From NCBI RefSeq assembly GCF_039523795.1, contig NZ_BAAAFZ010000008.1, positions 310,001-374,000 on the forward strand: a stretch of 64,000 nucleotides of DNA. The letters run 5' to 3'. This DNA is from Craurococcus roseus (lineage in GTDB: Bacteria; Pseudomonadota; Alphaproteobacteria; Acetobacterales; Acetobacteraceae). Under the pieces are notes generated by a model. The model searched no databases, was not told where the DNA came from, and saw only the letters and a list, made by a program, of their open reading frames with translations. Numbering within the stretch: position 1 is the stretch's first letter; every line of letters starts with the position of its first letter. The translations under genes were made by a program, and so were the position numbers. This document shows, one piece after another, positions 24,144 to 32,659 of the stretch.

Positions 24144-26306
24144 TTGCAGCACCAGCACCCCGGGCGCGCCACCGCCCCGCCCGAGCCGCTCCGCGACCCC
24201 GCCGCGCTGCGGCGCGTGCTGTCGCCGCGCAGCGTCGCGCTGGTGGGCGTGTCGGCCGAGCCGACCTCCTTCGGCGCCCGCAGCACCACCAACCTGCGCG
24301 ACTTCGCCGGACAGGTGTGGACGGTGAACCCGAAATACGCGGGGCAGGAGCTGCACGGGCGGCCTTGCTTCGGGAGCATCGCCGACCTGCCTGAGGCGCC
24401 CGATTGCGTGCTGCTCGCCTTGCCGCGGACGGGCGTGCTCGCGGGCGTGAGGGCCGCGGCGGAGCGCGGCGCGGGCGGCGTCGTGGTCTACGCGTCCGGC
24501 TACGGCGAGACCGGGCTGGCGGACCGGGTGGCGGAGGAGGACGCGCTGCGGGAGGCCGCGCGCTCCTCGTCCTTGCCGCTGGTTGGCGTGAACTGCCTGG
24601 GCGTCGTGGACCACACCACGCGCGCCGCCGTCACCTTCATGCCGGAGTACCCGCGCCTGACCGCGCCGGCGGGCGGCGTCGCCGTCACCTCGCAGTCCGG
24701 CGCGCTGGGCTACGCGCTGATGCAGGCGGCGGAGCGCGGCTTCTCGCTCTGCCACATGGCGACCGCGGGCAACGCCACCGACCTCGACGTGTGCGACCTG
24801 GCCGCGTACCAGCTCTCCATGCCCGAATGCCGCAGCGTGGCGCTGGCCGTGGAGGGCCTGCGGGACGCGCGGCGGCTGTTCCTGCTGGGCGACGCCGCGC
24901 GGGAGGCGGGCAAGGCCGTCGTCGTGCTGAAGCTCGGCCGGGGCGAGGCGGGGGCGGCGGCGGCCGTGTCGCACACCGGATCGCTCGCCGGCAGCGCCGC
25001 CGCGTGGTCCGCCGCCTTCCGCCGCGCCGGCCTGGCGGAGGTGGAGGACTTCGACGCGCTGCTGGAGACCGCCGGCCTGTTCGCCAAGGCGCCGAAGCCC
25101 AAGGCGCGCGGCGTCGCCATCGTCACGCCCTCCGGCGGCGCCGGCATCATGGCGGCGGACCACGCGGAGGCGCTGGGCCTCGACATGCCGCAGCCGGCGC
25201 CAGAGACGGAACGGGTGCTGCGCGGCGCCATCCCGGAGTTCGGCGCACCGCGCAACCCGTGCGACCTCACGGCGCAGGTCGCCACCAACCCGGCCATGTT
25301 CGACGCCTGCATGGACGCCATGCTGGCCGACCCGCAATACGGCGTGGTGGTGATGCCGGTGGTGTATTCGCACCACGCCACGACGGCCGGGCGCATGGAG
25401 TCGATGCGGCCGCACGCGCGCAAGCACGGCAAGCCGGTCTGCATCGCGTGGATGCCGGAGCAGCTCGAAGGACCGGGCGCGGTGGCCGCGGACTCGGCGC
25501 CGGAGCTGCCGCTGTTCCGCAGCACGCGGCGGCTGATGAACGCCATCCGCCTTTGGCTGGAGCACGACGCGCAGCAAGCGCCGGCGCCGGACGCGGGCCC
25601 GGCTGCGGCGTCGGGCCTTGAGACGGCGGCGGCCTCGTTGCCCGACGGCGGTACGCTGATGGAGGCGGAGGCCAAGGCGCTGTTCGCCCGCGCCGGCCTG
25701 CCCGTGGTGGAGGAGCGCCGCGCCGCCACCGCCGAGGCCGCGGCGGAGGCCGCCGCCGCGCTCGGCTTCCCGGTGGTGCTGAAGCTCGACAGCCCGGACA
25801 TCGCGCACAAGACGGAGGTGGGCGGCGTCAAGCTGAACCTGGCCGACGCGGACGCGGTGCGCGGGGCTTTCGACGCCATCGCCGCCTCCGCGCGCCGACA
25901 CGCGCCGGGGGCGCGGGTGGACGGCGTGCTGGTGCAGCGGATGGCGCGGAAGGGCGTGGAGCTGATCCTGGGCTGCAAGCGCGACCCGCAATTCGGGCCG
26001 ATGGTGCTGGTGGGCACCGGCGGGGTGATGGCGGAGCTGTTCCGGGACGTGGCATTGGACCTCGCGCCGGTGACGCCGGAGCGGGCCGAGGCGATGTTGC
26101 GGGGCCTGAAGGGCTTCCCGCTGCTCGACGGCTTCCGCGGCGCGGAGAAGGCGGATGTGCGGGCGGTGGCGGCGGCGGTAGCCGCCTTCTCGGCGCTGGT
26201 CGCGGCGGCGGGCGAGCGGATCGCCGAGGCGGAGATCAACCCGCTGATCGCGGGGCCTTGGGGCTGCTTGGCGGTGGACGGGCTGGTGAGGTGCGGCCCG
26301 GCGTGA
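24144..26306 (+). CDS. Acetate-CoA ligase family protein (ADP-forming acyl-CoA synthetase)
   Basis: A 720-residue fusion of the alpha and beta parts of an NDP-forming acyl-CoA synthetase. A CoA-binding Rossmann domain (residues ~20-150, SVALVGVSAEPTSFG) is followed by succinyl-CoA-ligase-like domains with TSQSGALGYALM, GNATDLDVCDL and SHTGSLAG. A C-terminal ATP-grasp domain spans residues ~490-720 (VVLKLDSPDIAHKTEVGGV). It converts an organic acid, CoA and ATP to acyl-CoA, ADP and phosphate; the acid is unknown. The TTG start has GGGAGGAG just upstream and no better ATG nearby. Confidence 0.9.
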   Translation: MQHQHPGRATAPPEPLRDPAALRRVLSPRSVALVGVSAEPTSFGARSTTNLRDFAGQVWTVNPKYAGQELHGRPCFGSIADLPEAPDCVLLALPRTGVLAGVRAAAERGAGGVVVYASGYGETGLADRVAEEDALREAARSSSLPLVGVNCLGVVDHTTRAAVTFMPEYPRLTAPAGGVAVTSQSGALGYALMQAAERGFSLCHMATAGNATDLDVCDLAAYQLSMPECRSVALAVEGLRDARRLFLLGDAAREAGKAVVVLKLGRGEAGAAAAVSHTGSLAGSAAAWSAAFRRAGLAEVEDFDALLETAGLFAKAPKPKARGVAIVTPSGGAGIMAADHAEALGLDMPQPAPETERVLRGAIPEFGAPRNPCDLTAQVATNPAMFDACMDAMLADPQYGVVVMPVVYSHHATTAGRMESMRPHARKHGKPVCIAWMPEQLEGPGAVAADSAPELPLFRSTRRLMNAIRLWLEHDAQQAPAPDAGPAAASGLETAAASLPDGGTLMEAEAKALFARAGLPVVEERRAATAEAAAEAAAALGFPVVLKLDSPDIAHKTEVGGVKLNLADADAVRGAFDAIAASARRHAPGARVDGVLVQRMARKGVELILGCKRDPQFGPMVLVGTGGVMAELFRDVALDLAPVTPERAEAMLRGLKGFPLLDGFRGAEKADVRAVAAAVAAFSALVAAAGERIAEAEINPLIAGPWGCLAVDGLVRCGPA

Positions 26307-26316
26307 GCCGCGTCGT

Positions 26317-26841
26317 TCAGCGCGCCGGCCCGGGCCAGCCCCGGTAGCGCAATTCCGGACGGGCGGCCGTCAGGTCCGCGTACAGCCAAGCCATGCGATC
26401 GATGTACCAGAGCTTGGCGCCGGTCACGAGCGCGGCGCCGAGCAGCGTCGGCCAGACGGAGAGGTCGGCCACGCCCCAGACCACGGACGCCCCGCCCGCG
26501 GCGCCCGCCGCGTTGAGCAGGTGCGGCGCCAAGCGGTGGTGCTCCGGCACCGCCACGGAGTCGCGGCGCGTCCAGAGGCGCTCGCCGAACACGCCTTTGG
26601 AGATCCAGGGCGCGTCAGACCGCGCCGGCGGGAACACCCGCGGGTTCAGCCACGTCCAGGCGAGCGCCGCGGCGACGGGCGCGGCCGACCACCAGCCGAG
26701 CCGCGCGCGGCTCCAGAAGGCCAGGACCAGCAGCGGCAGAACGGTGGCGAAGCGGGTCCAGCCGCTCCAAGGGTTCGCGTGCCGCGCCCACGCCTCGTCG
26801 TCCAGGGCGAACAGGGCGGCGACGCGCCCTTCGGGCGTCAC
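26317..26841 (-). CDS. DUF6653 family membrane protein
   Basis: A 174-residue protein with about four hydrophobic segments (FATVLPLLVLAFW, AAPVAAALAWTWL, NAAGAAGGASVVWGVA, PTLLGAALVTGAKLWYI) and the family-like start FALDDEAWARHANPWSGWTRF. The function is unknown. The GTG at 26841 avoids overlap; a GTG at 26880 would overlap the upstream aldolase-like gene by 25 bases. It is probably cotranscribed with that gene and converges with the acyl-CoA synthetase, whose stop is 10 bases away. Confidence 0.75.
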   Translation of the reverse strand: MTPEGRVAALFALDDEAWARHANPWSGWTRFATVLPLLVLAFWSRARLGWWSAAPVAAALAWTWLNPRVFPPARSDAPWISKGVFGERLWTRRDSVAVPEHHRLAPHLLNAAGAAGGASVVWGVADLSVWPTLLGAALVTGAKLWYIDRMAWLYADLTAARPELRYRGWPGPAR

Positions 26842-26855
26842 GGCGGCCCTTGGCG

Positions 26856-27965
26856 CTACCAGCCGTTCACCCGCTCCCACACCGCGAGGACGCGCTCGCC
26901 GCCGTCCACCACGTGGTAGCGGTCATGCGCCGCCGCCGTCAGGCAGGCGTGGTTCGGCGCCACGCGCACCCGCGCGCCGACCGGCAGCCGCGCGAAGGGG
27001 AGCGGTTCCGCGCCCCTCGCCTCGCCGTGCTCCTGGTGGACGCGCGTCACGACGGCTTCCCCGAAGGACGGGCGGCCGGCGCGATCGAGCACGAGGCCGA
27101 AGCCGTAGTCGCGCGGCGCCGCTTCCGTGCTGCGGTCCTTGGAGAGCGCCAGCGCGCCGGCGTCCAGCAGCACGGCGTTGCGCCCCGGCCGCCGGCCGAT
27201 GACGCTGGCGAGCACCGTCAGCGCGATGCCGTCGGGCCCGTGGGTGCCGAGCTGCATCTGGAACAGGTCGCCGAACATGTAGACGCCGGCGCGGACCTCG
27301 GTGACACCCGCGAGGTTCCGCGCGTGCAGGGCGGTGGGGGAGGAGCCGAGCGAAACGATTGGGACGGCGTGGCCCATCGCGCGCAGGCGCTCGGCGGCGC
27401 GCACCACGCCGGCGCGTTCGGCTTCGGCCACCGCGGCCATCGCCTCCGGCGTGCGCTCGGCGTAGCTGTGGCCGGCGTGGGCCATGACGCCAGCGAGGCG
27501 CGGCCCCAGCGCCGCCGCGATCTCCGGCAGCGCGTCGTCTTCGGGCCGGACGCCGCCCCTGCCCTCGCCCACGTCCACCTCGACCAGCGCCGAGACCGGG
27601 CCGGGGTGCGCGGCGACCGCGTGGGCGGCGCCGGGGTCGTCGGTGACGACCTTCACGTCGGCGCCGACGGCGTTCAGCTCCGCCACCGCGTCCAGCTTCC
27701 GGGGCGCGATGCCGACGGCGTAGATCTGGTCGGTCCAGCCGCCCTCGGCGAAGTGCCGCGCTTCCGCCAGCGTGCTTACGGTGATCGCGCCGCGGCCGGG
27801 CGCGGCCATGCGGGCAACGTCGCGGCTCTTCGCGGTCTTGAGGTGCGGGCGCAGCGCCACGCCGGGGTGCCGCGCGACGGCCGCGGCCATGCGGGCGATG
27901 TTCCGCCGCAGCACGCCGAGGTCGAGCACCAGGCACGGCGTCGGGAGGTCGTCGAGCGTTGTCAT
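26856..27965 (-). CDS. D-threonine aldolase / D-serine dehydratase-like PLP enzyme
   Basis: A 369-residue fold-type III PLP enzyme. The PLP lysine is Lys43 in RPHLKTAKS, close to the N-terminal DLPTPCLVLD strand. The C-terminal zinc ligands are His339 and Cys341 in APNHACLT, diagnostic of D-threonine aldolases and DSD1-type D-serine dehydratases rather than alanine racemase. It cleaves D-threonine or another beta-hydroxy-D-amino acid, with metal help. ATG 27965 begins the conserved strand. The DUF6653 gene follows. The exact substrate cannot be read from sequence. Confidence 0.9.
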   Translation of the reverse strand: MTTLDDLPTPCLVLDLGVLRRNIARMAAAVARHPGVALRPHLKTAKSRDVARMAAPGRGAITVSTLAEARHFAEGGWTDQIYAVGIAPRKLDAVAELNAVGADVKVVTDDPGAAHAVAAHPGPVSALVEVDVGEGRGGVRPEDDALPEIAAALGPRLAGVMAHAGHSYAERTPEAMAAVAEAERAGVVRAAERLRAMGHAVPIVSLGSSPTALHARNLAGVTEVRAGVYMFGDLFQMQLGTHGPDGIALTVLASVIGRRPGRNAVLLDAGALALSKDRSTEAAPRDYGFGLVLDRAGRPSFGEAVVTRVHQEHGEARGAEPLPFARLPVGARVRVAPNHACLTAAAHDRYHVVDGGERVLAVWERVNGW

Positions 27966-28145
27966 GCGGCGGTAGGTTAATGGCCCCGTCCGCAACGCGC
28001 CAAGTTCCGCGATCGGTGAGGAGGGACGCGGCCCCGGGGCGCGATAACGCCTGACAACCCGGTGTCTTGCGGCGTCGTGCCGGGCTCTTGAAGCCGCGCG
28101 CGACGGGAGTTGGGGCAAAGCTGTGCGCGCAGGAGGACAGGACCC

Positions 28146-28865
28146 ATGTCGCACGGCGCGCAGCACCGTCACGATCGACCCGGAAAGCCCGCGCCCATGT
28201 CGCGCGAGGCCGCCGAGGCCGTACTCCGCCGGCACGGCCTGGACGCCGCCGGCCTCGCGGCGGACGAGCTGAAGCGCCGCTGGCAGGAGTTGGCGCGCCG
28301 GCACCACCCCGACCTCGGCGGCGACACGCGCGCCATGCAGGAGATCAACGCGGCCTATTCTTTCCTCAAACCGCAGGCCGGCGGCGGCCTGCGCGACACC
28401 ACTTCGCCGCGCGTCGGCGGCGTGCCGGTCTGGGCCTGGGCCGGCAACGCCCTGGGCACCGTGCCGGACGAGGTGATCTCGCGCGACGACTACAGCGACC
28501 GCAACTTCTTGAAGAAGCGCCTGTGGGAGATGTCCGGGTGCTCCAAGGAGGAATGGACCCTGTGGGCCTTCGACGGGCGCGAGTTCCTGCCGCCCGTCGT
28601 CGCCTACGGCAGCGAGGCGATCTTCCCGGAGATGGGCCGGGCCATGCTGCACCACGGGCGCCGCGGCTTCCGCTGGCCGCGCGCGGTGCTCGCGCAGGCG
28701 CCGAACGAGCGGTACGAGGTGCTGCTGCTGCACGCCGACCGCCGGCCGCTGGACCCGCCCGTGGCGATGTCCCTGTCGTGCCCGGGCGGCTTGGCGCGCG
28801 ACCGGGCCTTCGCCATAGACCTGCCGGGCTATCTCGACTCGCTGGCGGCGCGCCGGAGATCCTGA
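28146..28865 (+). CDS. J-domain (DnaJ-like) protein
   Basis: A 239-residue protein. The J-domain has its HPD tripeptide at residues 54-56 (ARRHHPDLGG), which stimulates an Hsp70 ATPase. The remaining ~170 residues form an uncharacterised domain with WAWAGNALGTVPDEV, NFLKKRLWEMSG and WTLWAFDGREF. There is no Gly/Phe or zinc-finger region, so it is not DnaJ itself but a specialised co-chaperone. AGGAGG at 28131-28136 is ideally placed for ATG 28146; ATG 28197 is an in-frame alternative. Confidence 0.85.
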   Translation: MSHGAQHRHDRPGKPAPMSREAAEAVLRRHGLDAAGLAADELKRRWQELARRHHPDLGGDTRAMQEINAAYSFLKPQAGGGLRDTTSPRVGGVPVWAWAGNALGTVPDEVISRDDYSDRNFLKKRLWEMSGCSKEEWTLWAFDGREFLPPVVAYGSEAIFPEMGRAMLHHGRRGFRWPRAVLAQAPNERYEVLLLHADRRPLDPPVAMSLSCPGGLARDRAFAIDLPGYLDSLAARRRS

Positions 28866-28875
28866 CCGCCGCGCC

Positions 28876-30009
28876 TCACAGCGCGACTCCGAGCAGCTCC
28901 GCGAAGCGCGGCGTGCTCTTCAGGCCGGTGCCGGTCATGACGAGCACGGTGCGCTCCTCCGGCCGTACCGTGCCGGCGCCGAGCAGCTTGCGGAAGGCGG
29001 CCGCGGCCTGGGCGCAGGTCGGCTCCACGTAGACGCCCATGCGCGCGAGGTCGAGCGCGGCGGCGCCGATCTCCGCCTCCGACAGCATCACCGCGCCGCC
29101 GCGGCTCTGCTGCAAGAAGCCGAGGCACTCGCGCATCCGGATCGGCTTGGCGATGGCGGTGCCCTCGGCGATGGTCGGGCGCGGCTCGGCCGGTTCGAGG
29201 TCGAGGAAGGCGCGGGCGATGGGGGCGCAGTTCGCCGGCTGCGCGGCGAATATGCGTGGCACCCGGTCGATCTGCCCGGCCGCCAGCAGCTCCGCGAAGC
29301 CCATGCCGCAGCCGAGCACGTTGGAGCCGGCGCCGCAGGGCACCACGACGTTGTCCGGCGCGGCGAAGCCGAGGTCCTCCCACAGCTCGTAGGCGAGGGT
29401 CTTGGTGCCCTGGAGGAAGAAGGGGTGCCAGTTGTGGCTGGCGTAGAACACCGAGGCGGCTTGGCGCAGCGCCTCGTCCGCGCAGTCCTGCCGGCTGCCG
29501 GGCACCAGCTCAATCTCGGCGCCGCTGGCGCGCGCCTGCACCGTCTTGGCGGCGGAGGTGCTTTCGGGGACCAGGATCTTGGCGCGCATCCCGCCCGCCG
29601 CCGCGTAGGCCGCGACCGCCGCGCCGCCGTTGCCGGAGGAGTCCTCCAGCACCGCCTCGACGCCCTGCGCGCGGAGCAGCGAGAGCATCACGGACGCGCC
29701 GCGGTCCTTGAAGGAGCCGGTGGGCATGAACCACTCGCACTTCAGCAGAGCGGTGGCGCCGCCGCCGACGGCGCGCGGGACGAGCGGCGTGCAGCCCTCG
29801 CCCATGCTGATCGGCGGCGTGCCTCCGAGCGGCGGCAAGGCGGCGCGGTAGCGCCATAGGCTGCGCTCGCCCCGGTCGATGTCGTCGCGCCCGATGCCCG
29901 GCATCGGCGTGAGCATGAGCGGCGCCCCGTCGTCGCCGCGCCAGCGCGGCCGGTCGAAGGGCCAAGTGGCGCCGGTGCGGGGGTCGAGGTAGGCGGGAGA
30001 ACCGTCCAT
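28876..30009 (-). CDS. Threonine-synthase-like PLP enzyme
   Basis: A 377-residue fold-type II PLP enzyme. The PLP lysine is Lys101 in TGSFKDRGA. Other family blocks are GEGCTPLVPR, EDSSGNGGAAVAAYAA (phosphate cup) and a C-terminal VLVMTGTGLKSTPRF that matches threonine synthases. It would convert O-phosphohomoserine to threonine. It is shorter than classical ThrC, so a related lyase role is possible. It diverges from the M20 gene with 45 bases between starts, a gap that should hold both promoters. The D-threonine-aldolase-like gene is nearby but on a separate transcript. Confidence 0.85.
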   Translation of the reverse strand: MDGSPAYLDPRTGATWPFDRPRWRGDDGAPLMLTPMPGIGRDDIDRGERSLWRYRAALPPLGGTPPISMGEGCTPLVPRAVGGGATALLKCEWFMPTGSFKDRGASVMLSLLRAQGVEAVLEDSSGNGGAAVAAYAAAGGMRAKILVPESTSAAKTVQARASGAEIELVPGSRQDCADEALRQAASVFYASHNWHPFFLQGTKTLAYELWEDLGFAAPDNVVVPCGAGSNVLGCGMGFAELLAAGQIDRVPRIFAAQPANCAPIARAFLDLEPAEPRPTIAEGTAIAKPIRMRECLGFLQQSRGGAVMLSEAEIGAAALDLARMGVYVEPTCAQAAAAFRKLLGAGTVRPEERTVLVMTGTGLKSTPRFAELLGVAL

Positions 30010-30054
30010 GCGGCGAGACTTGCTCTTTCCGAACTGCGCGGCAAGGTTGCGTGG

Positions 30055-31203
30055 ATGACCAAGGAAGCGAAAACGCCGGCCGCTCCCTCGGTGCGCCCTG
30101 CCGATGACGCCGCCGCGGTCGCCCGCCTCGCCGCCGACCTCGTCTCCATCGACAGCCGAAGCGCCGTTTCGAACCTGGCGGTGGCCGACCGGATCGAAGC
30201 GGAACTCGGCGGCTTCGAAGTGGAACGGCTGGACTACACGGATGCCGCCGGCGTGCCGAAGCGCGCGCTGGTGGCGCACCGCGGACCGCCGGGCGGGCAC
30301 GCCTTGTCCGGGCACATGGACACGGTGCCGGAGACGGGCTGGACGGAAGAGCCCTGGGCGCCGCGGCTCGGCGCGGCGGGCGTGCTGCACGGCCTGGGCA
30401 GCGCCGACATGAAGGGGCCGCTCGCCGCTTGCATCGTCGCCGCGCGGGGCGTGCCGGGGCGCGTGCCTGCGACGCTGCTCATCACCACGGACGAGGAGAC
30501 CACCAAGGCCGGCGCACGCGCCGTGGCGGACAGCGCTCTGGCCCGCCGCCTCGGCCTCCGGGGCGTCCTTGTGGCGGAGCCGACCCGGCTGGTGCCGGTG
30601 CGGGGCCACCGCGCTTCGGTGAACATCACGGCCACGGCCGAGGGTGTGCAGGCGCACTCGTCCACCGGCAAAGGCCGCAACGCCAACTGGGACCTGATTC
30701 CGTTCCTGGCGGAGATGCGCGCGCTGGCGCAACGGCTCCGCGACGACCCGGCCTTCCGCGACGGCGCCTACGACCCGGCCTTCCCCGACTTCAACCTCGT
30801 CGTCGACAACCACGGGACGGCGGTGAACGTGACCGTCGCGCGCGCGACCTGCCGCATCAAATTCCGCCGCAGCCGCGGCCTGCGGGCCGAGCCGGTGCTG
30901 GAGGCGGTGCGGGACGCCGCGGCGCGGGCCGGTGTCGCGCTGGACGTCTCGGCCGAGGGCGAAGCGCCGGAACTCGCCGCCGACCACCCGCTGGTGCGCC
31001 TTTGCGCGGAACTGTCCGGCAAGGCGCCCGCGACCGTCCCCTTCGGCACGGACGCGGTGGCGTTGCAGGCGCTGGCGCCTTGCGTGGTGATGGGGCCGGG
31101 CGACATCGCCGTCGCCCACACGCCGGAGGAGCGGGTGTCCGTGGCCGAGTTGGCGGCGGCGGTGCCGCTCATGGCCCGTTTCCTGGAACGCGGCGCCGAC
31201 TGA
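30055..31203 (+). CDS. M20 family metallopeptidase (ArgE/DapE-like deacylase)
   Basis: A 382-residue dizinc hydrolase. Zinc ligands and catalytic residues are His87 (SGHMDTVP), Asp118 (GSADMKG), Glu147/Glu148 (TTDEETT), an acidic residue in LVAEPTRL and the C-terminal His in VAHTPEE. The dimerisation domain includes GVQAHSSTGKGRNANW. It removes an acyl or aminoacyl group from an amino-acid-like substrate. The best general match is acetylornithine deacetylase-type, but no arginine genes are nearby, so the substrate is open. Confidence 0.9.
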   Translation: MTKEAKTPAAPSVRPADDAAAVARLAADLVSIDSRSAVSNLAVADRIEAELGGFEVERLDYTDAAGVPKRALVAHRGPPGGHALSGHMDTVPETGWTEEPWAPRLGAAGVLHGLGSADMKGPLAACIVAARGVPGRVPATLLITTDEETTKAGARAVADSALARRLGLRGVLVAEPTRLVPVRGHRASVNITATAEGVQAHSSTGKGRNANWDLIPFLAEMRALAQRLRDDPAFRDGAYDPAFPDFNLVVDNHGTAVNVTVARATCRIKFRRSRGLRAEPVLEAVRDAAARAGVALDVSAEGEAPELAADHPLVRLCAELSGKAPATVPFGTDAVALQALAPCVVMGPGDIAVAHTPEERVSVAELAAAVPLMARFLERGAD

Positions 31204-31350
31204 GAATCATCTTTGCGGGATCGCTCCGCCTAGCGGGGTCGGAAGCCGTTCAAACGCCCGCGACGCCCCATATGGCGGAATCATGCACACGAAAACGGCA
31301 CCCGGCGGGGCTCGCACCGCCGCCGGCGCCGCCCGGGAGGTCCGAGATCC

Positions 31351-32022
31351 ATGACCCGACCCGCCTTGGCAGCCCTGCTCGGCGGCTTCCTGCTCGCAGG
31401 CTGCGCCGTGCGCCCGCCGACCGGCCCGACCGTCCTTGCGATCCCGCCCGAGGGGAAGAACCTCGCCCAGTTCCAGCAGGAAGAGGCGGGCTGCCGGAAT
31501 TACGCCTTCAACCAGATTGGCATCAGCCCTGCGCAAGGCGCGAACCAATCGGCGGCCGGCAGCGCGGTCGCGGGCACGGCGCTCGGCGCCGCCGCGGGTG
31601 CGCTGCTGGGTGCGGCCGGCGGCTCGCCGGGCACGGGCGCGGCGATCGGCGCCGGCACCGGGCTGCTGGCCGGTTCGGCGGTCGGCGCCAACAACGCGCA
31701 GGTTTCGGGCTACAGCCTCCAAGCCCGCTACGACCAAGCCTACACGCAATGCTTGGCGAGCACGGGCAACCAAGTGCAGACCGCGGCCGCCTATGGGACT
31801 CCCTACGGCGCGCCGTACCCGTACTACCCGGCCTACCCGTATTACGGGCCGTACTACAGCCCCTATGTCGGCGGGTTCTACGGGCCGGGCTTCTACCGGC
31901 CGGGCGTTTCGCTCGGCTTCGGCTTCGGGATCAATCACTGGCGTCCCTTCTACGGGCGCGGCTTCCACGGCGGTGGATTCCGCGGCGGCGGCGCCCGCGG
32001 CTTCGGCATACGCGGCCGTTGA
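31351..32022 (+). CDS. Lipoprotein with glycine-zipper domain
   Basis: A 223-residue lipoprotein. The lipobox LLAGC places the lipidated Cys at residue 18. A glycine-zipper region (GTALGAAAGALLGAAGG and similar, residues ~70-115) could span or line a membrane. The tail is rich in Tyr/Pro/Gly (PYYPAYPYYGPYYSPY) and ends with Gly/Arg repeats. Proteins of this YMGG/Rick_17kDa-like type sit in the outer membrane or periplasm; the function is not established. It is a single gene with a GGGAGG ribosome-binding site. Confidence 0.82.
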   Translation: MTRPALAALLGGFLLAGCAVRPPTGPTVLAIPPEGKNLAQFQQEEAGCRNYAFNQIGISPAQGANQSAAGSAVAGTALGAAAGALLGAAGGSPGTGAAIGAGTGLLAGSAVGANNAQVSGYSLQARYDQAYTQCLASTGNQVQTAAAYGTPYGAPYPYYPAYPYYGPYYSPYVGGFYGPGFYRPGVSLGFGFGINHWRPFYGRGFHGGGFRGGGARGFGIRGR

Positions 32023-32659
32023 GGCGCCGCGGACGCCGGCCCAGCGGGCGCGGAGCGGTCGACCGGAGCCTGCTGCGCCGGCGTCAGACCACCCCGGCCA
32101 GCTGCGCCGAGCGGCGGCCGTGGCCGATGACCACGCCTGGCGAAGCGGGCTTGGCACGGCGAAGCGCACTCCACGCGCGCGGCTGGCCAGCGCCGCCGAC
32201 GGCGCCGTGGGCGGCGGCACCGACCACGGCTCCCTCTTGCACAGCCGGTGCACCGGGCAGCATGAAGCCGGCGTTGCGTGGCGCCTGCGCCGAGCCTTCC
32301 ACCAACCAAGCGTCGGCCGGCGACACTGGGTGGCCGAGCAGGCGCCGAGCACCGCCGTGACCTCGCCGGCGCCGATCGCCCTGGCGGCAGGTGGACCGCG
32401 GCCGATGCGGCGACCGCGGCGGGCGGTTCGGACAGGATGCGGCCGACGCCGGGCGGTTCGCGAGCGTTCAGCAGCAGGATCGCGGCCGGCGCCAGCAGCG
32501 CCATGAGCCCGCCGTTCCGCAACGCGCGCCCGTAGCGGCGCGCGCTGCGGAACGGCGGCGCATCGCCGAGCCCGGCCGCCGTCCCGGTCCCGGTCGGAAC
32601 CTCGGGCGCGCCGCGCACGGGGCCGCCGGGTACCGCGCGGGTCGCGGCGGCGCCCGCCG
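32023..32659. other. Region without a convincing intact gene; possible coding remnant
   Basis: About 637 bases between the lipoprotein and a Bug receptor. No frame gives an intact gene. On the minus strand, protein-like stretches change frame: MALLAPAAILLLNAREPP near 32500, AIGAGEVTAVLGACSATQ near 32370, then GFMLPGAPAVQEGAVVGAAA near 32260. This could be a decayed membrane-protein gene with two frameshifts or simply chance in GC-rich DNA. No promoter, RNA gene or terminator stood out. Confidence 0.3.

Noticed and set aside
31204..31350. tRNA or small RNA gene
   Set aside because: No cloverleaf pairing, CCA end or anticodon-arm sequence could be found.
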